The notes beneath the pieces are model-generated. The model made no database searches. It was not told the origin of the DNA and saw only the letters and a list, made by a program, of their open reading frames with translations. Positions 1 through 11,689 of a stretch of 31,336 nucleotides of DNA are shown here, piece by piece; the first letter of the stretch is position 1; each line of letters starts with the position of its first letter. A program made the position numbers and the translations under genes. This stretch comes from Paraglomus occultum. Lineage: Eukaryota > Glomeromycota > Glomeromycetes > Paraglomerales > Paraglomeraceae. The stretch covers positions 1 to 31,336 of the forward strand of contig CAJVPJ010000268.1 of the NCBI GenBank assembly GCA_910592205.1, written 5' to 3'.

Positions 1-1609
1 CCAATTCAGCAATGGGAAAAAAACCAACAACCGTCAATTCTGCATTAACGTAAGAAATTATCCATCGCTGGCTAAATCAGTTCGTTAAGTACCTTATTTC
101 TAGGGAATGAATCCATTTACACAAATACGCATCGAGTTTATCAGACTCAACTTGGTTTGCTAGATGCTGTACATTCTGTTCCAGAAGACATGCATGGTTT
201 CGTGAATACGTTTTATCATCATTACAATTTATTTTGCTTTGCCAGCCCACTTAGATTTTCTTTTTTTCACCCTCTTGAATTCACGCTTTCCCTTTCTGTG
301 TTAGTCGAAAATTTTCATGGATGAATCTCTTTTAAAATAATTTATAATTTGACCATGTTTTAGATTCAAAATACAGAAAATGACGGAAGTGCGAAGTCAA
401 GAACATTTGTTGCTTTTTTTTTGCATCACCATTAGTAAGAAATAGTTTATTTTACGTAATCACATATTGTCGGTTCAAAAATTATCCGGGAAAGTGTTTT
501 ACTTTCTGTTTATTCATAAAATACTATGTATTGGTAGTTATCAATTATTAACATCAACATCAACATCAACGTCAACATCAACGTCAACATCAACATTTTT
601 TTTTTAACAAGAACGGTTTGATAACTGTGAGACTTTGCAGATAATTGAACAATTATGGTATACTGTAACTCTTGGCAATCTAACGTTTGTTGTTAAAGAA
701 GATCAGAAATTAGAAAGCTGGACTGAAATATATGTTTTATCAAAAGAAATTGATCTTTACATTATTTTGGACTTTTGATAACATTGACTGAATTTCATAG
801 TAATAGGGTGCAGTGCTGATTATAACACGTACAAATCTTGCGCTGTCGTCTGTCTGCACAGAATGTTTTACACAATGCTTTATTAAATCCCTCGCCTCAA
901 TATTAAACCGAGCATCCTTGATCCAATTTTTACGCTTAGTTACTGTATATGTATTATACTGTGTAATTATTAGTCATTTTACTTGAAAAATTCTATGCGA
1001 AGCACGGGTCAGGTCATCACAAAACTCGTTTACAGAAAACTCGGTATTAAATTTTTAATTTTAAAACAAATCACGTGAGTATCTCTTTGGCAATGATGTT
1101 GCATTCTCTATTTTCCCTTCTCATCACGCCAAATTTTCGACCGCCTGACTGTTTTATTGAACTATCATCATGTATCTAGAAAACAACGCAAATTTGGAGC
1201 TTGTGTCAGGATTTTTCTGCGACCAATTATTTGATTAATAACCTTGACAAGTTTGTTTATCTCTAGTTTCAGGATCTCGCCTCGAGGACAAACACTTCAT
1301 AAGATTGCAATACGTTTTTTATTTGTTATAATATACAGATAATTGCAAGCTTTATTCCTATTCCACACTCTTGTCGTGCCCAATCTTACGTAGAACCCAT
1401 GCTGTTGAGCCACAACTTGGCGATCAGCCGAGGAGGAAGAAGCAATCGGAATTACCGAAGAAGAAACTGAAAAAGTGTGACAGAACGATCCATCATACCA
1501 TCTCGGGGACCCGTTCTTCCCGTCGGATGTATTCCTCTGCTGATCATGCAAAGATTCACTTATCCGGTGATAGGAATAATCTATAATATTCACAAACACG
1601 AACCACTAA
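1..1609. other. Gene-free flank downstream of the Ca2+ pump
   Basis: No coding region is supported here. The open frames between about 1297 and 1695 are short, lack recognisable motifs and lie in the 3' flank of the minus-strand calcium pump gene. Read on the minus strand, AATAAA-type sequences occur at about 1351-1356 and 1317-1322, some 250-290 nt past the pump stop codon, and could be its polyadenylation signals. The remainder is AT-rich with a hexamer microsatellite near 550. Confidence 0.5.
550..596. repeat. Hexamer microsatellite (AACATC)n
   Basis: About eight tandem copies of AACATC, some changed to AACGTC, end in a run of T. It lies in a gene-free flank and no open frame uses it. It is an ordinary simple repeat. 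Confidence 0.85.
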
Positions 1610-4600
1610 TTATACACTATCATCCGCCGCTGTCAGGTCTATGCCTCCGATTGTCTCGGACGTACTCTCATTCTCAGCTACGGGTGGTAGATTAATAACC
1701 TGGCTGCTAGCGTTACCACTAGCTCGTGCGCTAGTGCTATCTCTCTTAACTTTGGTAGGTACCCATCCAGCACCAACCGACGTGGCGACTAGACTAGGCA
1801 CTACTGTCGCTGCAGCGAACGCAGATTTGCCATCGTCATTATACCGCCGTCCGTTATACAAAGAAGACCCCTTCACTCGCCCTCCTCTTAATGATTTAAA
1901 CACAATCAACTGGCTTCTAACACTAGTGATTGCATCATTCCATACCACTTTATCGTTTCCGCCAGGCGTATATATAGTAGGTGTCTCGGGAGGTGGTACA
2001 GTAGTCGCAATAGTGGGATACGGAATGAAGCGAGTAATAAACTTGTTCGGTACGAGCCGAATAATCAGACCGAATGGCAAAGAAAGAGCACCGAGAATAA
2101 CGGAAATTGCCCATTGTACGACATTGAGGCGTGTCACTTGGAATGCCTCGAAACCAAACTCTATAATAAGGAATTGGCCGCTGACCATTATAGCAAAGAT
2201 ACCGATAAAGAATCGGTTTTTCAATATACCTTTAAATACGTTGAGGCCTCCATCAAGACGTCTACAACTGCGATTATAGGAATAATTATTGTGATTAATG
2301 AATTAGAATAATTAATGATTATTTACTAATTTTAGGAAATTCTCATAATTAAACAAGCACTGAAAACATTTCTTACTTGATTTCATTGAATATCTGGAAG
2401 AAGACAAATGTATTAAATATCAAGGTCTTCAATTGCAGCTTCTCCAAGTCAGTATGATAGTGCAGGATTCTCTCGCCAGCATAATACAAGGTCAACGTAA
2501 TGATTAATTGAAGTGCGCCTTGACCGAGAAGCATTTTCCACATCTCAATAGTTATTAAAGGCGCATCTCTTGGTTCAGGTTTCCTGTCCAACAAGTCGGG
2601 TGTCGGTGGGTCTGTAGCCAAAGCCAGAGCCGCAAACGTATCCATAATAAGATTAACCCATAACAGCTGCACAGCCGACAATACGGCCGTTTCTTCCCCA
2701 CTCGAAACAGCCGATATGAAAGTAAGAAATACTGCCGCAACGTTTACTGTAAGTTGGAATTGTAGAAACTTTTTCACCGCATCGTTAACACTACGACCCC
2801 ACATAATTGCTTTTACAATGCTGGAAAAGTCATCATCCATAAGAATAATTGAAGAAGCTTCCTTGGCCACTTCCGTACCGGAAATGCCCATTGAAAACCC
2901 AACGTCAGCCGTCTTAAGAGCAGGCCCATCGTTCGTTCCGTCACCGGTGACTGCAACTATCTCGCCCAATTCTCTCAGTTTAGCCACCAGAATTCTCTTG
3001 TCCTCGGGACTAGATCGAGCAAGTACTTGAAGCTTGGGAACTTGCTTATCCATTTCTTGATTCGGAAGGTTCCTGAACATCGAACCCTCCATGATTATGC
3101 CGTTTGTGTATATTCCACATTGAGTCGCGATTGATTTTGCCGTGAGGACATTATCACCGGTAACCATTCGTACAGTCACGCCAGCTTTTATACATGCAGC
3201 TACAGCATCTCGTACCCCATCACGTAGTGGATCTTCGATACCAACAATACTAATTAGCGTAATGTTTTCAATGAGCTCTTCAAATGAAACCTCGCCATCA
3301 TCATCAATAAATAGCCCTTTCGGTGGCCAACTATTGAAGTCTCGATAACCTAACCCAATAGTTCGTAAACTTTGTAATGCGTACGTACGAATGATGTTTT
3401 GTAGATTAGCTATTTGTTGAGATGTTAGTGCGATGATCTGAAGTTGATCGGATAATGTTGAAGTATCGAGTATGGTCTGTGCTTTGTTGAGCAGGATTTC
3501 GCTCGCGCCCTTGACGTAGAAACGCCATTTCGAAGAACCTATTTTTACTGCCACTCCCATCGCCTTACGATCAGAACTGAAAGGGAATAATTGTACAATG
3601 CTGGCATTTGTTCTCAAGTCTTTATAATTGTTTAATCCTAAATCCAACATCCAGTTTAATAGCGCTGTTTCCGTTTTTGACCCAATAAATGTAATTCTCC
3701 CACTGCTATCGGGGCTCCCTTCGAACGCTGTAGTATTTATTGCTATAGATTCATCCAGCAAGTGCTTGATACTCGATGGAAGCTTCTCCTTTAATTCAAC
3801 AAACGACATGGGGTCAACGAGGATGTCGGGTACTTCAGGGCTCTCGGAAGTATTTTTACTACTCCGTTTATGAGCTTCGATATCCTTGACAAATGCCAAA
3901 CCTGATCCAATTATTCCCGCAACTACCGACATTTTATTCTGCGTTAAGGTGCCCGTTTTGTCTGAACATACTGTGGTTGCATTGCCCATAGTCTCACACG
4001 AAGCTAGAACGCGCACCAAGTTTTGATCTTTAAGCATACGAGTCGTAGCAAATGCCAGCGCCAGTGTTACTGCAAGTGGCAAACCTTCCGGAATAGCTAC
4101 AACTATGATAGTTACAACTGAAATTATAATATTGACAAGATTCTCTATCGCTACAGTGACTGAGGGTACCCCCTTGGTTTTGAAGCCAACAAAGTACTTG
4201 ATCAGCAATACTACCAACATCAACAGAGCTGCTGCTCCTCCGATCTTAGCAATAGCTTCGGCGAGACCATTCAATTTCACTTGAAGCGGGGTGTCTTGTA
4301 TATCACCGCTTAATGACAGCAGCGTTTTACCATAGTACGAGTTAGCTCCAACGCCAGTAACAATGAACTTTCCTATTCCTTCGAGCACCCTACTCCCACT
4401 GAGTAAAAATGGTTCACTTTTCATGCGGGGCAAATTTCGTTGCAATGCCCCGTCTTGTTTCTTTTGCTTGCTAATCAGTTCCCTGACACAATCTTCATAG
4501 GTTGTCTTTCTCAGAGCATCGCTTTCACCGGTGGCGGCAGATTCATCGCATTTTAGGTTATGTCCAGAAATTAGTATACCGTCTGCTGCAACGACGTCGC

Positions 4601-5815
4601 CTGGTTCTAGAAACATTATATCACCAACAAGCAGGTCATGCACCGATATTAGCTCTTCTTTGCCACTACGTATAACTTTAACTGCTCTGTCTTCTTTTTT
4701 AGCATTGAGTTTTTGAAATTGAATCTCTTTCTGCCAATCGTTGATGCTGCCGACCAACACTACGATCAGAATAGCAACAATGATCGCGACGCCTTCCACC
4801 CAACTGACTTTGGGTCCCTCCTTATGTGTACCAAAATCTTCATATAGACCGAGTGATAAAGATACTATTGCAGCGATTGTTAAGAGTACCTAGAGAAGAA
4901 AGTTAAAATAATTGTTTGAAATTTAGTAACAATTCGAACAAGGGCAAAAAAAAAATAAATGAAAGAGTTCTTTTTAGAGTAGCATGCTCATACGCGACTA
5001 TTGTATGTAAATACAAGGTTTGCCCGTAACTTTAAATTGCAAAAAACAACGCTGCAATATAGGAATAATACGTATTCCTATTACACGACAAATCTCGGAT
5101 ATAAGGTGTCCTCCAATATTTTGGGCAGCCGAGTTTTTCTTCCAGTATGCCGAGAAACTTCATGGAGTTCGGTTTATCCAACAATTATTTGTCTCATATT
5201 CGCGATGCTCTCACTTACCAGTATCTTCTCCTTCATTGCTATCCACATTAGTAGAAAAATGCTCTTAGGCTTTCTCGCTGGTAGAATATTGGTACCAAAC
5301 ACAGCCTTCCTTTGTGAGAATGGAGTTCCATCTGCTGGCATTAGGTCCTCTATTGGCTGCTTTGCCGGTCCAACAACAGCATCTACAAGCTTTTCTTTCC
5401 GATCGCCTTCTAGCTCGTGTAATCTAACTGGACTAAGCGATGCCGTCTCGTCGACACTTAACCCTGCAGTAGCATCAGATTGGAGTCCCTTTATTATGCC
5501 CTCTATACCACCAAATTTCTTTAGTTTGGGCAGATCCTTTTCGGAGATTAGAGAAACCAGTTCTTCTGTGGTAAATGCAAACGGACTTTCATATGCTGTG
5601 TTTATTTCCTTGTTTTTGCTTTCTTTCTTTCTTTTCTTTTCTCTGCTTCTTTGCGTTTGAGAACTATTAGTCCTAACGTTTCTCCGTCTAACAGCATCTT
5701 TCTTTTTCACTTTCTCTACGGGAACTTCGTTTGCTACCACGGTCGATAGTTCTATTAATTCCGGTTCTATTATTTCCGACACCGTTTGTAATTGATCTGA
5801 TGAATTTGTAGACAT
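1610..5815 (-). CDS. PMC1: PMC1-type calcium-transporting P-type ATPase (P2B), 3 exons
   Basis: Predicted Ca2+ pump of the plasma-membrane/vacuolar P2B family, expected to move cytosolic Ca2+ into the vacuole or out of the cell with ATP. Exons on the minus strand are 5815-5219, 4889-2377 and 2267-1610. Introns of 329 and 109 nt use GTAAGT/CTCTAG and GTAAGA/TCGCAG and keep frame, giving 1255 aa, close to fungal PMC1 proteins. Visible motifs: TGES near 320, PEGLPL near 466 in M4, the phosphorylation site DKTGT at 509-513, KGASE near 659, MVTGDN near 774, GDGTND near 848, and NLIMD at 945-949 in M6. The M4 Glu with the M6 Asn and Asp form the single Ca2+ site typical of PMCA-type pumps. The N-terminus has a lysine/arginine-rich stretch before the first membrane segment. 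The ATG at 5815 is chosen because the codons upstream in frame begin with a non-ATG TTG and then reach a stop. The C-terminal tail is about 120 residues and Ser/Thr-rich. The family call is firm; the membrane of residence is inferred. Confidence 0.96.
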
Positions 5816-7069
5816 ATTTGGATAGTCAAATATATCCAATGACTACGCGGGTTGAGGTCGTAGTGTAGTCAGTGTAGTTGGAGAAACTGAGATGTGGAGA
5901 GTTTCTACACCACAAACACTACTACGCTTCTACTCAACTGGTAGTGCTTGTTGCTGAATGTTTGATTGAAATGATGAGATATTAGTAATTGTTCATCGAG
6001 AAGAATTCTATCGTGGAATTCTTTGTAAATTTCCATTCCATATATGGAACGTTCATTATACATGGTGGAATAATCTTCATTTCCCTATAGAATATTCGCT
6101 CTGATACAAAAGGCAAGCATCAACATGCAGGCATTAAAATGAAGCAAAACGATCGTCAGAAATTAGCAAAATCAACCATAAATAATGAGTTTTAACCGAT
6201 GGCCGGCGTCTGTGGCGGATACACAAAGATTTACAGAAACATTAGATGGAAAGATTTAGCGATTTATCTGACGAACGACATTGTCTATATTATGTCGCGT
6301 CTATTCTGACCCTAACCCTAAGCTAACATATGACCGAAATGATTTTTTAGCGCAAGCAAAATGACGGCAAGAGTTCCCAAAATAGTAATCTTTCTTTACC
6401 ACACAAAGCACGTTTACGGTTGTGCAACGAATGTTGGCACCAGATCAAACGTTTATTTGAATATACTGTTCCTGTTATGGTTAAAATGAGCAGGATACTG
6501 TGCGAATGATGACGCGTGCATTATGCAGGTAGTGCTATAGTCATTTGGTATGATGACTAGATTACGAAATGGGACTGGCCACAAAAATTTCATTGAACGT
6601 ATATCGTAAGGTTAGTTGCGCCTACATTGGAAAAAAAGAAACTTCACTCAAAAGTGTACCTTTATGATTGGTGAGATTTGATCACATGGAATGAGGCACA
6701 CTGCAGCCAACCAGGCAAATTGCTACAGATTTAACTTGGACCAATGTTCATCTCGTTTCCTACGCAAATGAGACACAAACTAAATTAAAGGCCACAAGAA
6801 TCAAATTGACCAGCAACTTTATCTCATTATATATTATGTGAATAATATTCTTGTATTTAGTAAACTACGCTGGTTGAAAGATATGTTTGAGCAACATATT
6901 TCTTCTCAGCGGCAAGACTTACTGTGCTACTTGGGAGTAAAATATATTTCGCGTAGCACTGCACTCTTACTCCAAGAATGTATTATAAGTGAACTTTACT
7001 GTAACAAAGATATGCTTATAATGAAGTATTTTTCTGGAACCAGTTCGCTCTTAACGGAATAATACGATA
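5816..7069. other. Intergenic region upstream of the Ca2+ pump
   Basis: Presumed promoter and 5' UTR side of the minus-strand pump gene. I see no second gene. A perfect 14-bp palindrome TTCCATATATGGAA lies at 6036-6049, about 220 nt upstream of the pump ATG; its role is unknown. The 74-codon open frame at 6838-7062 is AT-rich and motif-free, and I do not support it as a gene. Confidence 0.4.
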
Positions 7070-7071
7070 TA

Positions 7072-7588
7072 CAGTAAAGTGCACGAGTTTGACCCCTCGT
7101 AATTTGGTATAGGAATGGGCAAATGCTTTCACTGCATATAATATATCACAAACTCTGATCACCTGTAAAAATTTCAGCTCCATCGAATGTCACCTGCGAA
7201 TATGTTATACATTGTTCAATACTTGTCACTGAAACATATATGAAAACGTATTAAAACTCCTTGGTGCCTATTTCGATATAAGCTATATATTCACATATTA
7301 CTAATCAATTTGCATCATGTCCTACGATCATTTAGTGCTTTGTAATGACTATCACGCAGTAATCTATATGAATGCGTTATGATATTGCAGAGAACAAAAT
7401 AAAAAAAAAGTTACGAATTTGGTTTGAAAGTGTTGAATTGTTGAATTTATGATAAAAATTGCCATGGGTGATAATATACCCGCTGTAATTTTACTAGCGA
7501 TCAAGGTTTTGTGATATATTATATGCAGTGAAATTTTGTTCATTCCTACCCCAAAGCACGAGGTGCTAATTACTTATGCACCTTACTA
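7072..7588. mobile_element. 517-bp non-autonomous element with long terminal inverted repeats, TA target site
   Basis: The first about 80 bases are mirrored by the last about 80. The inverted repeat contains a perfect 26-nt match (7127-7152 against 7508-7533) with core CACTGCATATAATATATCAC. Outer parts agree with scattered substitutions: CAGTAAAGTGCACGAG at the left, and TAGTAAGGTGCATAAG as the reverse complement of the right end. Weaker similarity runs another 60-80 bases inward. Both ends are bordered by TA (7070-7071 and 7589-7590), the target duplication of Tc1/mariner-type elements. No open frame lies inside, so it would need a transposase supplied in trans. The superfamily is inferred from the TA dinucleotide and CAGT-like terminus. 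Confidence 0.8.
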
Positions 7589-7590
7589 TA

Positions 7591-9094
7591 TAACGGTGAA
7601 CCAAATTTATTAGAATTAACTCGTCAGAATAATCGATCTCAATCTTTCAACTGACTATCGATAAAATTCGAAAGTGTTTACCTCGCTGTGTCTTCTTTCA
7701 GTTTATATTGACTGTAAAAAAGCAGTTGCTATATTGTTTCCTTTTATTATACTAATCTGCTTGCTCTCTACCAATGTCACTTTCAAATGATACGAAGACG
7801 TCTCCGAAAACGTAATACTAAAGACAAAGCAAAAAATTACGAACAATATTTAATTTTTCCCGTTGCACGCGAGAGCGTTCTTGGAACTATTATGTAAAAA
7901 AAAGAAAACAGTAAAAAAGTATTCATTGATGACATTTAACTTTGTGTTGTGTGCGTAATAATAAATTAGTCAATTTTATAGGACATTTAAAACAAATTTA
8001 CGTAAATTGTTTGAAATTAATATTAACGACTTTGTTAAAGTGATTACCACATGGGAACGATTTCCCGTTGGCCAACCTATAGCATTTGGATACTGTTCAT
8101 ATGATATATACGCATTCTCAACCCCCTCCACACATACCCAATCTAACCCCTCCGATCAACAACTCCCCATAGTCAACTCGTTCAATCAATCTGCAGCCAT
8201 TCTCACACTCTGGAATGCCTACACGACTAGAGCCTTTGAACATAACCCCTACAGCACACGAAGATAATTTCTTGGACGTTTACTTTTCCTCCGATCAACT
8301 GATCTACAAATAGGCTACACTAACCATGGATCCCCAGCAGAATTCAATCCTTCATAAACATGATAAAAAATATATATTGTTCCTTTTCCTAGTAAAAACA
8401 GTCATGTGAGCTTTTATTTTCTTCCTCTGCAAGTGGTAATTGGTCTCTTTTTTATAAAGTTTGTTTTGGATAGAAGTCAAGGTCACGATAAAACTGGGCT
8501 TTAGCGAGCACTTTGTTGTGAATTAAAGTCCCTCACGATAGTCAAAGTAAATTTCATTGTGTATTTTCCAGGACATTTCCCTGAAATAAGAATAAGTTGA
8601 CTAGCATAAAAATATACAGAACTAGTTCATTAATCAACGAAAATTGCAAGAAATCTGATTTAACTGAAAGTGATGGTTACCAAATTGTTGGCTAGTTTTC
8701 TCAAACAACAATTATTTGAACGGTTCATAAATATTACTGTGCAAAATTAGACCACATAGCCCAGATATTTTATATTAATACCGTATAAAATAATATTGAT
8801 ATTTGTTGAAACATAGTAATAGTCATTTTTAATAAAATAAATGTTTCTCTACACTTAAACGTATCAACATTTTTATGTAAAAGCCACGTAATTTGACGCG
8901 TCAAATTCAATATCATTCATGGTTTCGCGGATTCTTCTTTCCTAAATACGATCAATTTCATATCTAGTAAACAAATTTTATAAGTACATTTTTTTCTTAC
9001 ATATACTTTTACACCTTTGTAAAGATAATTAACGCGCAGCTTAAAGCCCAAAGACAGTCAATTAAACGTTACTGACTTTATGGTATCCAGTCAG
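7591..9094. other. Intergenic, no gene seen
   Basis: AT-rich sequence. A C- and T-rich patch near 8115-8175 carries an open frame at 8007-8267 that has no ATG at its start and no recognisable motif. Nothing here supports a gene. Confidence 0.4.
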
Positions 9095-9106
9095 CCAAAA
9101 TAATAT

Positions 9107-9629
9107 ATGAAAATAACAGATATTCCTCTTCGTACAGCCGAGCGTAATCTCAAAAACCTGGAAAAACAGGTATCGTTGGGCACAAGCGCGGAAAGGGACG
9201 TAAAACCAAAATTACGCAAACCATATCTCGCGCGTTTAACCCGTCAACTTGTTGCAAAAATAGAAAGAGGTTATAAAAGTGCTGAGCCTCTATGCTCGCA
9301 GAACGGCATATTGAGTTGAGAAAGCGTGGGCACAAGCACATGCGAATAACAATTGGGTACTGAACAATGTTCACAGATAAAACAGCATTTGAAACAAGAT
9401 TCGCCGTTGGCACAAAACTGGAGACAGACCCATTCGTAACAGTCCGGACATTAATGCAATTGAAAATGTGTGGCCAATTATGCTGAAAAGAGGATGCCAC
9501 CAAATGCGGCTGATTTATGACCGAAGAATGTATGCAGTTCCTCAGGATATAGTTAATAATTTAGTGTTTCTTACGCAAAGCAGATACGAATTAACTTTAT
9601 TAAATTACGGAAACAAAATCTCATACTAA
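9107..9629 (+). pseudogene. Tc1/mariner transposase relic, frameshifted and internally deleted
   Basis: Fragments of a Tc1-type transposase appear in order but in different frames. The N-terminal helix-turn-helix end reads IPLRTAERNLKNLEK from about 9122. A GHKRGKGRKTKITQTISRA block, typical of the Tc1 GRPRKIT region, follows in another frame from about 9178. Then come AERHIELRK, AWAQAHANNNWVLNNV and FTDKTAF; the last matches the FTDE-type catalytic block with its final acid replaced by Lys. The C-terminal block NSPDINAIENVWPIM at about 9439-9483 carries the SPDLNPIENVW signature and runs to a stop at 9627-9629. The segment normally between FTDE and SPDLN is mostly missing, so the element cannot encode a working enzyme. 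Clear terminal inverted repeats were not found. Confidence 0.88.
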
Positions 9630-9914
9630 AAATTTATTATTAATAAGTTTTCAAACAAGCCTAAATGTGTTTAATTTGATTTTGTAATTGCTGAAACATA
9701 TGGATTTTGTCACCGCCGCTTTTTTCCTAACACACTGTATACTGATTTTTGCTTTAACAACCAAAATTTTCAGAAACGGTTTTCTAATTATGATTTATGG
9801 GGTATTTTTCTATACACTAATACTGATTTCTTATATCGGCTAAAAATTTCGTGGCAAGGATAACTGGTATAAAGAGGTTTTCAGTTTAGACGTAATAGTA
9901 ATAGGTTGATTGAA

Positions 9915-10144
9915 CAGTGGATTCTTCCCAAGTGTAAGTACAGGCACTGTTCCCCTCCCTAAATGCAGGCTCTTGTTCGGCCCCACAATTTTTGTTTAAC
10001 GAAAAAAAATAAGAGGATAAATTATTGAAAAAAAATTGTCCCGAGCTTATAAGACCATTAAGTAATTCATTCTCTCTAGATGCAGACTTCCTATAAATGC
10101 AAATTGCGTCTGATTTGGTACTTATACTTAGGGAAAGTCTACTG
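9915..10144. mobile_element. Pogo-like MITE, 230 bp
   Basis: The left end CAGTGGATTCTTCCCAAGTG is mirrored at the right end, whose reverse complement reads CAGTAGACTTTCCCTAAGTA; both continue into TAAGTAC. The inverted repeat is about 28 bp. The right flank is TA; the left flank is AA, probably a mutated TA duplication. The CAGT terminus, TA target and internal ATGCA-rich subterminal motifs match pogo/Fot1-type fungal elements. No coding capacity is present. Directly beyond the right end, ACAGTAG forms a palindrome with the terminus and may be the end of another copy. Confidence 0.75.
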
Positions 10145-11573
10145 TATAACAGTAGATTAACGATGAGCTAAATCTCAAAGTTAGTTAATATTAATTCTAT
10201 CTATGCTTTCTAACCACGACAGAACAAATTGTTGTGCTCTTACCGTATTTACCAGTACTTTATTCTCGTAAGGTAATTCTAGTAAATTCGCTGATAAATA
10301 TACAGTATATTAATATTTGTCAAATATTAATTTACACAGTTTTTTCTTTAGCGTTCTTCAAACGTCTGAGTAGTAGTATCAATTGGTTGGCTTCCATTAT
10401 TAGAAATATAGTAGGCGAGTTAACAAATTAATAAATCAAGATGTCAGTTGACCAGCTCATAAAATACAAATTTTTGAACATTAAAAATAACTGCTTGGTA
10501 TTTTCATACATACAATACTATGCACAAAGTAATGAAAATATTTTTATACATGTAAATTAAATTTTTACATATTTTTAACTTTAAAATAATATTTCTACCA
10601 AGGAAATTTAGGTTAGTTTAAACGTTCAAAAGTGCTATTAAAAGTTCAGATCTTAATTTAACCAGAAATTTATAGGCAATCAAAAATTAAGACATATAGG
10701 AAAATAGAACTAACAATAATGACTCCCAAAATATATATAATTGTACAGCCTTGCTAAAAGAGTCAGCTGATGTTAAGAACAAATCACTATTATTTACAGT
10801 GAGTATGGGTGCAAAATTACTAACAGTTGGGTTGGTTTAAAATGTTTATCCAGGATATAATAAACATGTGTTAAATTTTAGCCTTGGATTTTTGTTTCCT
10901 TTTCCTGTAATCAGGTTCCTAATTAAGTCAAAGTAATCCATCACCATTTTTTCTTATAAAAGTTTGAAATTAGGCTATGTTCTTATAACTGAGTGGTTCT
11001 TTATCTGTTCAACTCGTGTTTTTGTGATTAGATTTTCTCAATGCGCTTAAGACTTGTTTTGATAACTTTGTCGTGTGTTATTAATATGAAGAGTAAATTC
11101 TCATTTCATGCAGAAAATTTTATTATGTGCTATTATCATTGAATTACTGTCAGGCTATTACAGAATATGGAATTAACTGAGTATTTCAGATAAAGACATT
11201 AACGTGAGTATCAGCATTAATCTATGGAATATTAATATTATTACTTTGGTAGATTTAGAATTCTCAAGCAATATCTATTTTGTGTCCAAGTGGAAAAGGA
11301 AAAGGGGATTTTAGTCCATATCACTTTATCGGCATAACTGAGAAATAACTCGGTTACGAAAAAAAAAGTGCTAGGCCTCGGAAAGGTCTTTGCTGTCAAA
11401 GAACGGTGAATTGAAGTAAGATTTAGCAAAATCGTACGCCTCCACCAATATGGGATGGTATTAGCAAGTACATAGGCACGTTAAAAGACTCGACTAATAT
11501 TAATCAAATCACAAAATTGTCAAATTCTTATAATAATGCGGCCAACTAAAAATTTTTCGTTCAGAATGTTGCT
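10145..11573. other. Intergenic, no gene seen
   Basis: Very AT-rich sequence with only short motif-free open frames (for example 10234-10431 plus and 11241-11429 minus). I see no RNA gene and no further inverted-repeat element. Confidence 0.4.
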
Positions 11574-11581
11574 GATTTATC

Positions 11582-11681
11582 GGGAAAGGCTAAAGCGGAG
11601 CAGAACGTGATCCCGCATTTGCAGTTTTATTGGCTGCGACCAATGGAATTGTGAGAGATCTGCTCCGCTTTAGACATGCCC
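11582..11681. mobile_element. 100-bp hAT-type MITE with 8-bp target duplication
   Basis: Ends form a 22-bp terminal inverted repeat with 19 matches, sharing CTAAAGCGGAGCAG exactly and GGG at the tips. The element is bounded by an identical 8-bp direct repeat GATTTATC at 11574-11581 and 11682-11689. An 8-bp duplication is diagnostic of the hAT superfamily. The interior is 56 bp and non-coding, so this is a non-autonomous copy. The intact duplication suggests a fairly recent insertion. Confidence 0.9.
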
Positions 11682-11689
11682 GATTTATC

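Noticed and set aside
1641-2279. 212-codon plus-strand open frame
   Set aside because: It is antisense to the third exon of the calcium pump, whose minus-strand frame has clear family sequence.
5001-5660. 219-codon plus-strand open frame
   Set aside because: Antisense to the first exon and first intron of the calcium pump; no motifs.
6310-6321. CCCTAACCCTAA, two telomere-type repeats
   Set aside because: Only two units; too short to indicate an interstitial telomere.
8007-8267. 86-codon plus-strand frame across a C/T-rich patch
   Set aside because: No ATG at its start and no recognisable content.
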